Below, one piece after another: positions 23,902-34,707 of a DNA stretch of 64,000 bases. The position numbers were made by a program, and so were the translations under genes. The notes below the pieces were generated by a model. It was not told where the DNA came from, searched no databases, and saw only the letters and a program-made list of their open reading frames with translations. Source of the stretch: Ligustrum vulgare (Eukaryota > Streptophyta > Magnoliopsida > Lamiales > Oleaceae); assembly GCA_963555705.1 (NCBI GenBank), contig OY743168.1, forward strand, positions 99,589,925-99,653,924, written 5' to 3'. Every line of letters begins with the position of its first letter. Positions within the stretch are counted from its first letter, which is position 1.

Positions 23902-24048
23902 GTAAGTGCCCCGGCACCTGATATTGTAAGTATAACCTTCCTTTGATTTATCAATGCCTCATTTTTATGAATGGAATGGTTTATTTATACTTTGGCGTAG
24001 CAACGTTTCTAATCTACTTAAGCATGAATATTCCCAAGTACGAATGCT

Positions 24049-24687
24049 TCATAATTGTAAGATGATATGTGGGACATTGTAAATGTCTGTTTGTAAACAT
24101 CTTGATTTGTAAAATGCACCTATTGTAAATGTCTGTCTGTAAATGTCTTGATTTGTAAAATGCACCTGATTTGCAAGTCTTAGCCCAGCTAATAACGCCT
24201 CGTATTCAGCAACATTGTTGGAGGCTTTGAATCCAAAGAGGATTGCACTGTGTAATTTAAACCCTTCTGGGTTTACTAACAATATTCCTGCACCGAATCG
24301 TCCATCAGCCGAGGACCCGTCGACGAACAATTTCCACTCCTGTCCATCATGTTGGCCGTCCTCGGTGTTGTCTACCATTTCGACTTCAAGTGGATGGGTG
24401 AATTCAACTACGAAGTTTGCCAACGCCTGACCCTTTACGGCGGTCCGAGGCGCATAATGTAGGTCGAACTGGCTGATTTCTATCGCCCATTTCAGTAACC
24501 TCCCAGAAACGTCTGGTTTTTGCAACACTTGTCTCATGGGAAAATTGGTGAGCACTTGTATGGAGTGAGACTGAAAGTAGGGACGAAGCTTACGAGAGGC
24601 TGTGATCAACGAGAGAGCAAGTTTTTCCATATCTGGGTAGCGCGTCTCGGCGTCCAGCATGGCTTTGCTCACATAATATACTGGCAA
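24049..24687 (-). pseudogene. RNase H region with a truncated second RNase H domain
   Basis: The first part (PVYYVSKAMLDAETRYPDME) is the end of the RT-linked RNase H connection of Gypsy pol. It is followed by LFVDGSSADGRFGAGILLVN and then NNVAEYEALLAGLRLA. These are the Asp- and Glu-containing motifs (FVDGS, AEYEAL) of the archaeal-type RNase H found as an extra domain in Tat elements. The domain breaks off after these motifs, so the C-terminal catalytic Asp region is missing. It is out of frame with the polymerase ORF at 24706. It cannot give an active protein. Confidence 0.75.
24076..24167. repeat. 46-bp tandem duplication at the deletion point
   Basis: ATTGTAAATGTCTG...AAAATGCACCT occurs twice in tandem (24076-24121 and 24122-24167) with three differences. 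It sits where the RNase H reading frame ends and integrase should begin, so it marks the breakpoint of the lost integrase segment. Confidence 0.75.
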
Positions 24688-24705
24688 CTGGTTCCCGTCC
24701 TCTTA

Positions 24706-26673
24706 TCAGATTAACACTGAGCTGACAGCCTCTTTGGATACAGCCAAATATAGGTAGAGAGGCTCGCCAGATTTTGGTTTTGATAGCAATGGGGGACGGC
24801 CTAAAGAAGCTTTCAGGTCGACAAACGCTTGCTCGCATTCTGGTGTCCATTGAAATCGCTTTCCTTCCTTCAAGACCTTGAAAAATAGCAAGCATTTGTC
24901 CGTGGATTTTGAGACAAACCGGTTCAAGGCCGCAATTCTCCCCGTTAAGCTTTGCACTTCTTTTGGGTTTCGAGGCAACTGCATGTTTAGCAAAGCATTA
25001 ATTTTGTCCGGATTGGCTTCGATTCCCCTCTTATTCACCATGAATCCGAGGAATTTCCCAGATGCTACCCCGAAAGCGCACTTCGCTGGGTTGAGTTTCA
25101 TCCTATATCTTCTCAAAACATCAAATGCTTCTGACAAATGGTGGATATGATCCACAGCAACCATGGTTTTGACTAGCATGTTATCAACGTATACCTCCAT
25201 AGTGTTCCCCAATTGTTTCAAGAACATGCGGTTTACCAGCCTCTGATAGGTAGCTCCCGCATTCTTCAAGCCAAATGACATAGCTTGGTAGTAATAGAGT
25301 CCCCTATCTGTGATAAATGAAGTATGCTCTTCATCCGATTCGAACATGGGGATTTGATTGTACCCGGAATATGCATCCATGAAGCTTAGCAACTCGTGTC
25401 CTACTGTGGAATCAACCAGCTGATCGATCCGGGGCAATGGAAAGCTGTCTTTGGGACATGCCTGGTTCAAGTTGGAAAAATCAATGCACACCCTCAATTT
25501 CCCATTGTGTTTTGGTACTAAAACAGGATTTGATACCCACTTCGGATATCGGGACTCTCTGATGAAACCATTTTTCAATAGCTTTGCGATCTCGTCTTTC
25601 AAGGCCTCATACTTGTCCGAACTCATGGGCCTTCTCTTTTGCCTGTGCCCAGGGATTCGGGGATCCAGCTGGAGCCTGTGGCAGGCTTCCTTAGGGTCGA
25701 TCCCAATCATGTCACCATGCCTCCATGCGAATACATCGAGGTTTTGAAGTAGGAAGTCCTTCAATTGACTCTGGTATTCGGTTGGTGAATCCAGTCCGCT
25801 CTGTAATTCTTTGATTGGATCAAGTGGGTCTACGCCGAAGAATTCCAACCTTTCGGCCGGGGTGGGGCAATTGTCACCTGCCATCCTGGGATCTAAATCT
25901 GCTAGATCTTCTTCTAGGGTCATTGTGACATCCTTACCTCCAGAAGGCTCTTCACCCAATCTTTCAGGGTCTGAAGCGACCTCGGCCATGGCTACATCAC
26001 TTATCATGTTCAAGCTTCGATCTTGAAACTTTCGGATTGCATTTGTGTAACAAGCCCGTGATTCTGTTTGGCTTCCCCTTACAGTCGCAATGCCATGCTC
26101 CGTGGGGAACTTCATGCAAATGTATTTGGTATGCGTTACAGCCCCCAAGTCAATGAGACCAGGCCTCCCAATTGAGCCGTGATAGGAGGAGATTTTGTCA
26201 ACCACCAAGAATTCCATAGGAATTCTGGAGAGGGTCGGTGCTCGCCCTACTTCAGTCATAAGGGTTATGGACCCTCTGGGGGTTATGCTGTCCCCCATGA
26301 ATCCGTATATTGGGTCAGGGACTGGAATGAGAGGAGTGCTGATCCCCATCTTATCAAAAGTTACCCCGTAAATAACATTTACCGAGGCACCATCATCCAC
26401 CATCATCCGTGATAGCCCATTTCGAGCCACCACCACCTTGATAACCAATGCGTCGTTGTGGGGGAAATGCACTCCAACGGCATCGTCTTGTGTGAATGTG
26501 ATAGGGTCCGTCTGAGGTATCCCAACGAGATGGGAATGGATATGATAATTCACGTTGGCGGGCTGCTTGGCCTCTCTTATATACCTCTTTTGGGAGTTGT
26601 TTGTGCTCCCACCTGGGTGGGGGCCTCCCAGTATTGTGTCGATTTCACGAATGGGGAGGTCAGCCACAGGCAT
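24706..26673 (-). pseudogene. Gypsy protease-reverse transcriptase (pol), broken
   Basis: A 655-codon frame. Near residue 90 it carries the protease-like MMVDDGASVNVIY box (DDGAS in place of D[ST]G[AS]). The RT follows: VCIDFSNLNQACPKDSFPLP, then FMDAYSGYNQI with the first catalytic Asp, YYYQAMSFGLKNAGATYQRL, and YVDNMLVKT where the usual YxDD active site has become YVDN. The frame ends at 24706 in the RNase H region and continues out of frame at 24687. The changed active site and the frameshifts make it a defective polymerase. It belongs to the same element as the gag at 27117-28613. Confidence 0.85.
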
Positions 26674-27062
26674 AGGTGGTTCCCGTGTATCTTTAGCATG
26701 TGTCGAGGTGGTATCTTGACCCTTATTCCTGTCTCTTTGACGATTGTCAATCCTTTCTTTGGTTGAATTCTTCCACGGAGCTCTCCTATCAGCTCGGTTG
26801 AACTTCTGGCCACCAGATTTTTGAGTTCTCCCTGTGTCGGGGGGGGGGGGGGGAAGTCACCTCCCCTTCTCCCCTGCGCCTTTTGTTCAGCTAACATATG
26901 GATTTCCCTGCAATCCTCTGTTGCGTGACCGTAATATCTGTGGTAAGCGCAGTAAGCTACAATCATGGGCTGTTTCCCACTTCGGCTGCTTTCCACTCTC
27001 CCTTGAGCCGTGGGAGGATTTTGCGAGGGGGTGTTAGATTGCAAGTGAGGGATAGCTTCCAT
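26577..27062 (-). pseudogene. Gag C-terminal zinc knuckle region and linker
   Basis: Contains a CCHC-type knuckle (CAYHRYYGHATEDCRE), followed by a proline-rich stretch and the link to the protease. It is out of frame with both gag (27117) and pol (26673). A run of G (about 26839-26852, GGGGGGG...) lies here and is a likely site of slippage frameshifts or sequencing error. Confidence 0.6.
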
Positions 27063-27116
27063 GATTTCTGCTGCAAAGCTAGATCCTGTCCCCGGGAATG
27101 GACGAGGCGCACCACC

Positions 27117-28613
27117 TCAGTTACCGCCGAATCTGTCCTTGTTTCCTCCCTTTTTGAGGTCCGCTTCATTGGAGTATCCAAGGTTGTATCTCCCTTGGGG
27201 GTGATTATCTCTGGCCCTAGCCATTTCCTCTGATACAATCTCTTCCTTCATCAGGTCTACCAGGGTATTGTAATCCCTTGGTTTCCTTCTCCGGACATCC
27301 CTCCAAAACATGTTGGTCATATCTAGCCCTCCTTTTAAGGCGGAAAACATCTCCGCTTCTGTGATATTTTCGCAGATATGCATTTCTTCAGTAAATCTAG
27401 CTAGGTAATTTTTCAAAGATTCGTCCCTTCCTTGTCTCAGATCCTGAAGGCGTTGGAGTGGGAGTTGGCCAGGCTTCGAAGAAACAAAACCATTCTTAAA
27501 AGCATTTTTCATATCCCTCCAACTGTGGATGCTGCCTGGAGAGAGTTTTTTATACCATCGTATAGCACTTCCCTCTAGGGTTAAAGCAAAAGCTTTACAT
27601 TTCAGTGCCGGGGTCGCCCCGGCTATCTCCATGCTGGCGCGGTAATTTAACAGGTGATCATCAGGATCACCTCGGCCAGAGTATTTTGCTATTTCTGGCA
27701 TCTCAAAGTCATGGGGTACATGGCATCTACGGAGGCCCTCTGTGAAGGGACTTACTTCCTCTTCGTCATCCAACTCGTATGACGGCAGCTCGCTGTTCTT
27801 GTCGTGACCGTAATACTCCGGATCACGGTATTGGTCATAGGGCGGCGGAGCGTACTCCTGCCTTTGTGGTGGTGGAACGCGGCCGTAATTTGGCCTTTCA
27901 TGGCTCTGAAATTCGTTACGAGGATTAGTCCGAACTGCTTCGGCTCTTCTTTCTTTCCTATTCCTAGGCTCATGTGCCGATGTCATCCTTTCTTCCCCCA
28001 TACCTTGGGGGTCCCTATACACTTGACCCTGTGATAATGCTTCTTCAGCGCGTCGCTCGTGCCTATTTCTAGGCTCTGCGGCATTTTGCCGACCTGGGTC
28101 CGTTTGTCCCCGTCGTTGTCTCCTGAATAACCCTCCTATTCGGCTGAAAACGCTGCCAGAATTTGCGGGAGAAGCCTCCCTGCGTCTAGCTGGGAGTGGG
28201 TTTTGTTCCTCATGTGTTTCATGTTCTGGGTCTCGGTCGTAGAAGGGCTCGAATTCCACCTCGGCGTATGCCTGCGGGTCTTGATAATAATAAGAGACAG
28301 TGGCCGCCTCGGATGGTGAATAGTGTGGCTGCGAGTATTGCTGAGGCATCACAGGTTCGTTTATAGCATACCCTCTGGCCATAAAGGCATTCATCGCAGC
28401 AGTCTGTTCTATCTGCTGCTTCTGCATTTCTAACATTTGGGTCGCCGTGTGTGTCATATCTCGCATCATGCGGCGATTACGGTGCCGGGGAGGTGGGTTA
28501 GGTTGTGCCACTTCCTCATTGACATTTTCATGAAGTCCTTGAGGAACCTCGCCCTCGCTGTGTTGGCCACTTCTTCCCCTACGGGGGTTAACATCACCGT
28601 CACTTTCATTCAT
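27117..28613 (-). CDS. Gypsy gag (capsid) protein, N-terminal and core part
   Basis: A 498-codon frame. The N-terminal 300 residues are charged and low in complexity (many Arg/Glu repeats). The capsid-like core then reads YSGRGDPDDHLLNYRASMEI, AFALTLEGSAIRWYKKL and FKNGFVSSK, with LQDLRQGRDESLKNYLARFT. These match the plant retrotransposon gag domain (PF03732). The frame ends at 27117, just before the zinc knuckle found in another frame. The start at 28613 is the first ATG after the leader and LTR (29089). The protein would form the virus-like particle shell in an active element; here its partners are broken. Confidence 0.8.
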   Translation of the reverse strand: MNESDGDVNPRRGRSGQHSEGEVPQGLHENVNEEVAQPNPPPRHRNRRMMRDMTHTATQMLEMQKQQIEQTAAMNAFMARGYAINEPVMPQQYSQPHYSPSEAATVSYYYQDPQAYAEVEFEPFYDRDPEHETHEEQNPLPARRREASPANSGSVFSRIGGLFRRQRRGQTDPGRQNAAEPRNRHERRAEEALSQGQVYRDPQGMGEERMTSAHEPRNRKERRAEAVRTNPRNEFQSHERPNYGRVPPPQRQEYAPPPYDQYRDPEYYGHDKNSELPSYELDDEEEVSPFTEGLRRCHVPHDFEMPEIAKYSGRGDPDDHLLNYRASMEIAGATPALKCKAFALTLEGSAIRWYKKLSPGSIHSWRDMKNAFKNGFVSSKPGQLPLQRLQDLRQGRDESLKNYLARFTEEMHICENITEAEMFSALKGGLDMTNMFWRDVRRRKPRDYNTLVDLMKEEIVSEEMARARDNHPQGRYNLGYSNEADLKKGGNKDRFGGN

Positions 28614-29067
28614 GTTTCAGAAGAATTTCTGGTCTTATATTGCCTTTCAAGGATAGATAGACCTTTGTCTCACTGCTGCAAACGTTTTTCAAGGTTTTTA
28701 AACTTATGTTTCAAAGCTTTTACCTTTTTCAAGGTCACTGAATTTATGTTTCAAAGCTCTTTATGCCTATTTCAAGGGTGTTTAAACTTATGTTTCAAAG
28801 TCTTTTACCTTTTTTGAGGTTATGGCACTTATATTTCAAAGCTCCTACCTTTTTCAAGGCCAACCAGCTTATCTTTCAAAGCTCCTACATTTTTCAAGGC
28901 CAACCAGCTTATCTTTCGAAGCTCCTGCCTTTTTCAAGGCCAACCAGCTTATCTTTCAAAGCTCCTTGCAGTTATCCGCTCTATTGCAAGAGGTTATTCG
29001 TCCTTTTTCAAGACTACCTTTCTATGTGTGGCTTTTTACCATGTGTTTTCGTGGTTAGCAGTATGGT
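28614..29067. repeat. Leader of the Tat-like element with tandem repeats
   Basis: Untranslated leader between gag and the primer-binding site. A unit of roughly 45-50 bp containing TTTTTCAAGGCCAACCAGCT and TTTCAAAGCTCC is repeated several times between about 28720 and 28965, with variants. Confidence 0.7.
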
Positions 29068-29085
29068 TTCCCACAAACGGCGCCA
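29068..29085 (-). other. Primer-binding site of the Tat-like element
   Basis: The minus strand reads TGGCGCCGTTTGTGGGAA, three bases inside the LTR edge. It begins like the tRNA-Asp-complementary site TGGCGCCG... at 56511 but diverges after 10 bases. The exact primer tRNA is uncertain. Confidence 0.65.
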
Positions 29086-29088
29086 AAA

Positions 29089-29760
29089 TGTTGACCGCAA
29101 AATCCAGAAGGACCTTGGACCAAAACGTCTCAGCTCCTCTCTCTTGAACACACGGATCTCCTGCGCACTGTGACAAACAATCAGTTTGCAAAAGGGGCCG
29201 AGGTGGCTCCAGTTTGCACTCCGATTCCTAAGTCAGTACTCATTTTGGACAAGTATATATTGGATGCGGGAAATATAAATGTGTAGAAGAGAGAAAAGGG
29301 AGTGAGAGAAATATAGTGTTAAGAATGAGAAATTGCTAACCCCTTACTTGGAGACGATTGTGCTTCATTTATAGTGGAACTTCTTGTCTCGGATTGCGAC
29401 ACGTGGCATACTTTACACTTATCATCACCCTAGCTTATGGATGTGACAATCTTTCTTTTCAACCGTAATCATTGCTACATTTCGTAGGGGATGGGCGCCT
29501 GTCACGTCTGGGTAAAGGCAGTGTCCCATCACTGACTCCATCTCTCTCTTCTGGTCAACGCCATAAAACGCCCCGGCTGAGTATAAAGCATATCGGCTAG
29601 GCGTTAACCAGGTCGTCTAAAGAGGTTTGCTTGCCATACCACCTCGGCATTCATCCCAATGTGATATTCTAGGCCTTTAGCGGGGGGTCAGGGTCCGTTG
29701 GGCCACTATTGGGCCTTCGCTGGTGGATCACTGTACCTTTCTTTGGGCCCGGAATCAACA
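29089..29760 (-). repeat. 5' LTR of the Tat-like element, about 672 bp
   Basis: Bounded by TGTTGACC at 29089 and GAATCAACA at 29760, so on the minus strand it runs TGTTGATTC...GGTCAACA with perfect TG...CA ends and a short inverted repeat. The CACTA sequence resumes immediately at 29761. The matching LTR on the left side is absent. Confidence 0.85.
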
Positions 29761-30328
29761 TATATATTTGGTGATGCGCATGTTCAGGTCACCGCAGGCT
29801 ACGTCCAGGTGACTGTAGGCCATGACCTGCAATGGCCTGGGTCATTGCAGGCCACGTCCAGGTGACTGCAGGTCACGACGTGCAGTGGCCAGGGTCATTG
29901 AAGGTCACGTCCAGGTGACTGCAGGCCACGACGTGCAGTGGCCTGGGTCATTGTAGACCACGTCCAGGTCACGACTTACAGTGACCTGGGTCATTGCAGA
30001 CCACATCCAGGTCACTGCAGGCCACGAAGTGCAGTGGCCTGGGTCGTTGCAGACCACGTCCAAGTTACTACAGGCCACGACCTGCAGTGGTCTGGGTCAT
30101 TGCAGGCCACGACGTGCAGTGGTCTGGGTCATTCTGGGTCATATAATGAGAATTATTTTTAATGAAAAAAAATTCAATTTTGGGCTTCGGTTCTAAATTT
30201 AGAATCGACGCCTAAACCTGGTTCTAAATTTAGAACCGACACCCAAAGTCAAGACTTTAGGCGTCGCCGCTATAACCGACGCGTTTTCCGTTTTTCAACC
30301 GACACTTATTCCAATTTTTGTACTAGTG
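29761..30328. repeat. CACTA subterminal array of the element ending at 30328
   Basis: About fifteen copies of a CAGGTCACTGCAGGCCACG-like unit, in direct and inverted forms, fill 29785-30140. Blocks of TTCGGTTCTAAATTTAGAA and AACCGACGCC follow. The array is GC-rich compared with the surrounding DNA. Confidence 0.85.
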
Positions 30329-31019
30329 ATCTCAATTTTCTCAGATATTTATAATCAAATGTTGCTATGAGTTCTAAATTCACATGCATGATAAGCATTT
30401 TTTACGGATGATTACAATTGATTTTTTTCATCTTGATTCTAAAATCTGGAAAAATTGTTAAATGATGTATTCTTTTTCACTGCGGCAATTGATTGATTAT
30501 GAACTATATACACAAATATAGAAGAAAAAATCCTCTGAAGACCAATTTTTTCGAATAAGGTAGCCTAAGAATACATTTTAAGATACACAATAATTAAAGA
30601 AGTCAACAATCAGTAATTAAAAGGAAGATAATGGTATTAGTGGTAAGGGCGTACTTAGAAATTTAAATAATGTTTAGGGTAAATTGAGTTTGATATTAAG
30701 ATTGTTTAAATCAATATTTTGAATATTTTTTAGGTAAAACATGTAGGAAAATTAGAACAATTTTTATTTAATTTAAAAACATATATATTTGAATACAAGT
30801 ATCATAATATTGTTACAATATCACGTGTAGCGTATGCGTTTTATACTAGTTCTCTAAAAAATCACTATTCAAAACATCGATTTCTATTTATAATGTCTAT
30901 CAAACATGGGCTAAATAAATAGTGTATGGAAATATATATACGATAATTGTATTTTATATACTTATTTGTATGTTTAAATTAGAATATTATGTTTTCTTTT
31001 TAGAATAATTACTATTTAA
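30329..31019. other. AT-rich spacer, no gene seen
   Basis: Follows the CACTA target-site duplication. No reading frame, RNA or repeat was recognised. Confidence 0.5.
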
Positions 31020-32620
31020 TGTGTGGTTATTTGTTTATTTTTTTGGAAAATATCCAAAATCATGAGAATTGAGCAATTGATGAAAAAATGCACATTTGGA
31101 TGCTAATTGGAGCTAAATTGGACAATCGAGAGTCTAATGACGTCAACGGGGAACGATGCAATATGCCAAAGTAAAGAAATCAGAAGTTGGAGGACCCAAT
31201 TGAAGAAATTGAAAGTTGAAACAAGCAAATTGAGAAATTTCCAAAGTATGAGGACTATATTGTTGCAATTTGAAGTCAAATAGCTGAAGAAGAAATTAAA
31301 CACGAGGAACCAACTTGCAAATATCCAATGATCGACTTGGATCACAAGACAATACTTTGAGAATTTTTAGGAGTCGATTGAATGCAAGTAGAAGTCAAAA
31401 ATGAATGAAATATGATAAGAATATTATTATAAATTAATTCTAATTGTACAAGATTCTGAACAGATTTCTAGTCGGACTTTGAAACCTAATTTTGGAGCAG
31501 TAAACACTCAAATTGGGAAAATCCTACTTCCAGAAGAATTATAATCATTTACTTTATCTTTCTAACGCACTTTGAATCACCTCAATCAGATAAGAGAATA
31601 GAAAGATATGGTCGAAATACTGAACGTTTTACAGATATAAGAAAAGACTTGCGCGCGGGTTTAACGAATTTCTTTCCTTCTTCAACTAGGTATCTTCACC
31701 AACTATATAAGAAACATGTCTTACTCGAAAATCAAATATTTTGCCTCACCTAAGAACATCATAATTTTGGGATTAATTTAATGTCAATTCCTTAGGATAT
31801 TGGAGCAAAGCAAGAGGCGAGATTGGAAGAACACATGAAGAATTGGTACTTGGTGCAAGCTCTCCATTCTTTTATGTTATTTTTCATGAACGTCTTCTTT
31901 TATTATTTATGGTATGTAATTATGATGTGTAACTAAACTCCATGTTGGGATGAACTATGTAGCCTAATTTTATTATTTTAATTACATATTCCATAATTTC
32001 AATGATTCGTTGCATGCATTGATTTATTATTATTTTTAATGTTTGAGTTGCTTGATCACCAATTCATGATATAATAAGTTATTTTCATAATCCGAAAGGT
32101 GAGTTAATAATTTAGATCAATGTACTAAATCCGATAATTGGACAAGAGATAGAAATATACTCCTGTTATTATTCCAGTCGTTATGAGAATTCTTGTATTT
32201 CATGCACTTAGTTAATGAATAATCTAGACCCCCAGTAGAGATACATGGTTGACTTAATTAGATAAAGTTGATTTAAACTCGACAGATGAATTTAATATGC
32301 ATAAGTGAATTCGACTGAATACATTATTAGAAAGTAAACTGTGATTGAAGTTAATTTAATTGGTTAGGTGAAATCGGGATTCCCAACTACTTTACAATCA
32401 TTTAAAAAAAAAAAACAATTTCGCAATTTAATTCTTTAATTTATTTTCTTAGTTTTAATTTAAAATACCAAACAAATTCGTCTATCCAAATAGGGATATG
32501 AACTAAAATATTTCGGTACTTAGTAGCAGTCTCTATTGAATAATAATCCGGACTCTAAGATCCACTTTATTACTTCTCACGACCCGTACACTTGTGGATA
32601 TATATCTTCATGTAATATAT
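31020..32620 (+). repeat. Decayed solo LTR or LTR fragment related to 15853-17457
   Basis: The left part shares the style and words of that LTR read on its minus strand (repeated GAGGAC..AATTG, AAATTGAGCAAAT-like phrases). The right end (about 32547-32590, ATCCGGACTCTAAGATCCAC) matches the end region of that LTR (AATCCGGACTCAAAAAGTCC). Orientation is opposite to the copy at 15853. A CTATATAAG box near 31704 is a plausible LTR promoter. No internal element region adjoins it. Confidence 0.5.
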
Positions 32621-33065
32621 ATTTAATTTTTTATAATAAAAAATGGCAGTATTTTGTGTGAAATCACAAGCCTATAATTTGAGGTGGAAATATTTAGTGA
32701 ATAGGCGCAAAATATTGTTTTAGTTCCTTTTTTTTTTGCACAAGGAGATGCAACATGATCTTATTCTTAGCCATGATACCAAATTTATATTAGAAACTTC
32801 TTGTTTGGAAATACTAGAATAATATAATACTCGTTGAACAGAAGTTGGGATTAGGGTTTTGGACCACAACAACATTTGACGCACATGTATTAGAATATTG
32901 AGAGAGGAGAATAGACATTCAGGCAGCCCTATCACTATTTAGGCATTTTTTTTTTTTAATAATAATTTGAAATGTAAAAAAGTCAAAACATTAATCTTGC
33001 TTTGGAAAATTAAATGGAAAAAATGTATACTCTCCCCTCCTTGTTCTATATGGATAACACAAATC

Positions 33066-33068
<3 letters not shown>

Positions 33069-33105
<37 letters not shown>
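33069..33105. repeat. (TA)n microsatellite
   Basis: A run of about 18 TA units at a Helitron-like 5' start (TATAAAGTAGAATATAGCCG) that is also found near 41975. Confidence 0.9.
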
Positions 33106-33109
<4 letters not shown>

Positions 33110-34345
33110 AGAATATAGCCGTCACCAAAATACACACATAATTTTTCATCAAATTTTTTTTTTAATTTGGAAATTTTTTGCTAAAAAAATAGTATATTAA
33201 ATATTTTAGCAATTATTATTGTACACGTGTCATTAATTCCACCGACATCCGTCCTATGCTATTAAAACATCAAAATGTTATTTTTCTATTTTATTATTAT
33301 TCTTTTAATAATTATTGTATTATTTTTAAATCGAAAAATATATAATATGTAATAATAATTAATTAATCTTTATCTTTATCTTTATTCTTTATCTTTATAT
33401 CTTTATATATATAAAAGTAGAAGTCAGGAGAGAGAGAGTCATTTTGGAGGAAAATTTGAATTTAATAACTATCTCATCACTTCTACTTTTATATGTAAAA
33501 ATATATAAATAAATAAATAAAAGATAAAAACTTTTGTCGAAAATGAAAAAATTGGATAAATATATTTGAACATAAATAAATGTCATATAATCTATGTAAA
33601 TGTGTTACATTGAAAATGAAAATTTTGGATTAATATATTTCAAAATAAATAAATATATGCTATATAAATTTGTTAAGTTAGAAATGAAAAAAATTGAATT
33701 AATATATTTTGAAAATAAATAAATAGAATTATTGAAATTTTACTTCCTAATATGTCAATAAATGAGTAAGCTCTTCAATACGCATGTTACAAAAATAATT
33801 AATTATTTTCAATCAACTTTTAACCACACATATTTTCTCTCTTCAATTTTCATCCACTAATTTTTTATTTCAAAATTATAAATAAACAAAATTATAAACT
33901 AAACATTATTACCATACAGAGGCTTTATCATTTCACCATTATAACAAAAATTGGCATGTTTAAAAAATAAGGAAAAATAAAATAGATTAATTAATATATT
34001 GAATTTCAAATAAAATATATGTAAGCAACACATTAAAAAATATAGTTAATAAAAAATTATAACATATTAAAAGGGAAATAGGTGATGATGTAGGCAAATT
34101 TTCAAAGGTAAACGTAATTAAAAGTATATATATATATAAACGAGTGTCAAATTTTAAGTGACGCGGTATACTTAGTGTACATGTATCATTTTTATTTTTA
34201 ATATTTTTGTCTTTTTTAAAGTTTCAAATTGAATAACATTTTTTATTTAAATTATGTTTTTTATTTGATATGATTGAATCAAGATATTTTCAAAATTATT
34301 ATTTAAAAATTATATATTCTGTGCATCGCACAGGTAGACAACTAG
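33106..34345 (+). mobile_element. Helitron debris ending in a hairpin and CTAG
   Basis: 33095-33240 resembles 41973-42130 (shared TAGTATATTAAATATTTTAG). A second Helitron-like 5' start (TATATATAAAAGTAGAAG) lies near 33404. The 3' end at 34345 shows a stem-loop (CTGTGCATCGCACAG) followed by AGACAACTAG and then T, the canonical Helitron 3' signature. There is no coding content; it is probably a non-autonomous copy or two overlapping ones. Confidence 0.6.
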
Positions 34346-34569
34346 TAAATATATAAAAGCAAAAGTGAGGAGAGAGAAACATTAAATGCAATTTTCCCTT
34401 CAAAATGTACTTACAATTTTTTGAAAACAAAACAAAAATAAAAATGAAATAAAATAAAAATCTGTATAGATTAATGTCATATTTAAATTCCTGTTTATTA
34501 ATATAAATTTCATTCAAATTAATGTCTTATCTTTTATAGCATGATCTATATTATTAACTTTTTCATCTA

Positions 34570-34707
34570 TTGTTTGATTGTTCAGAGTACATGGACATTA
34601 GAGATCCTACATTTAAATATTTATTTTGCAAAGCAAATTTTTGGTGCGAGGAGAGAGTGAATAAACATTATAAAACATGTCGTAATTCGAAGCTCTCATT
34701 TTGTTGT
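34570..34707 (+). pseudogene. Helitron-like N-terminal domain, first fragment
   Basis: The frame reads ANFWCEERVNKHYKTCRNSK and then LSFCC, where it is cut by a MITE. The motif (FW..ER followed by F..CC) belongs to the Helitron_like_N region of plant Helitron replicases. The next residues continue without loss after the MITE at 35371. Confidence 0.8.

Larger units (their letters stand above)
20276..29760 (-). mobile_element. Tat-like Ty3/Gypsy element, truncated, no integrase
   Basis: Reading on the minus strand, the order is LTR (29760-29089), primer-binding site, gag (28613-27117), zinc knuckle and linker (27062-26577), protease-RT-RNase H (26673-24706), RNase H and a second RNase H start (24687 down to about 24200), then an ORF on the opposite strand (21014-23800). 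The second RNase H domain together with an antisense 3' ORF is typical of the Tat/Ogre/Retand lineage. Integrase is absent, and so is the 3' LTR: the element stops at 20276 against another Gypsy fragment. Several frameshifts separate the domains. Confidence 0.85.
15374..30328 (+). mobile_element. CACTA element interrupted by two Gypsy retrotransposons
   Basis: The left end is CACTAGTACAAAAAAG at 15374 and the right end TTTTTGTACTAGTG at 30328. The 3-bp flanks are identical (ATC at 15371-15373 and 30329-30331), the expected CACTA target-site duplication. CACTA sequence is present only at 15374-15852 (including one Ulp1 exon) and 29761-30328 (subterminal repeats). Everything between is Gypsy DNA. 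Compared with 42935-47474, about 670 bp of CACTA sequence between the two junctions is missing, so a deletion accompanied or followed the insertions. Confidence 0.9.

Noticed and set aside
24878..26766. Several plus-strand frames of 70-100 codons
   Set aside because: Shadows of the minus-strand pol gene.
29938..30196. Two overlapping frames rich in GHCRPH repeats
   Set aside because: Translations of the CACTA subterminal repeat array, not genes.
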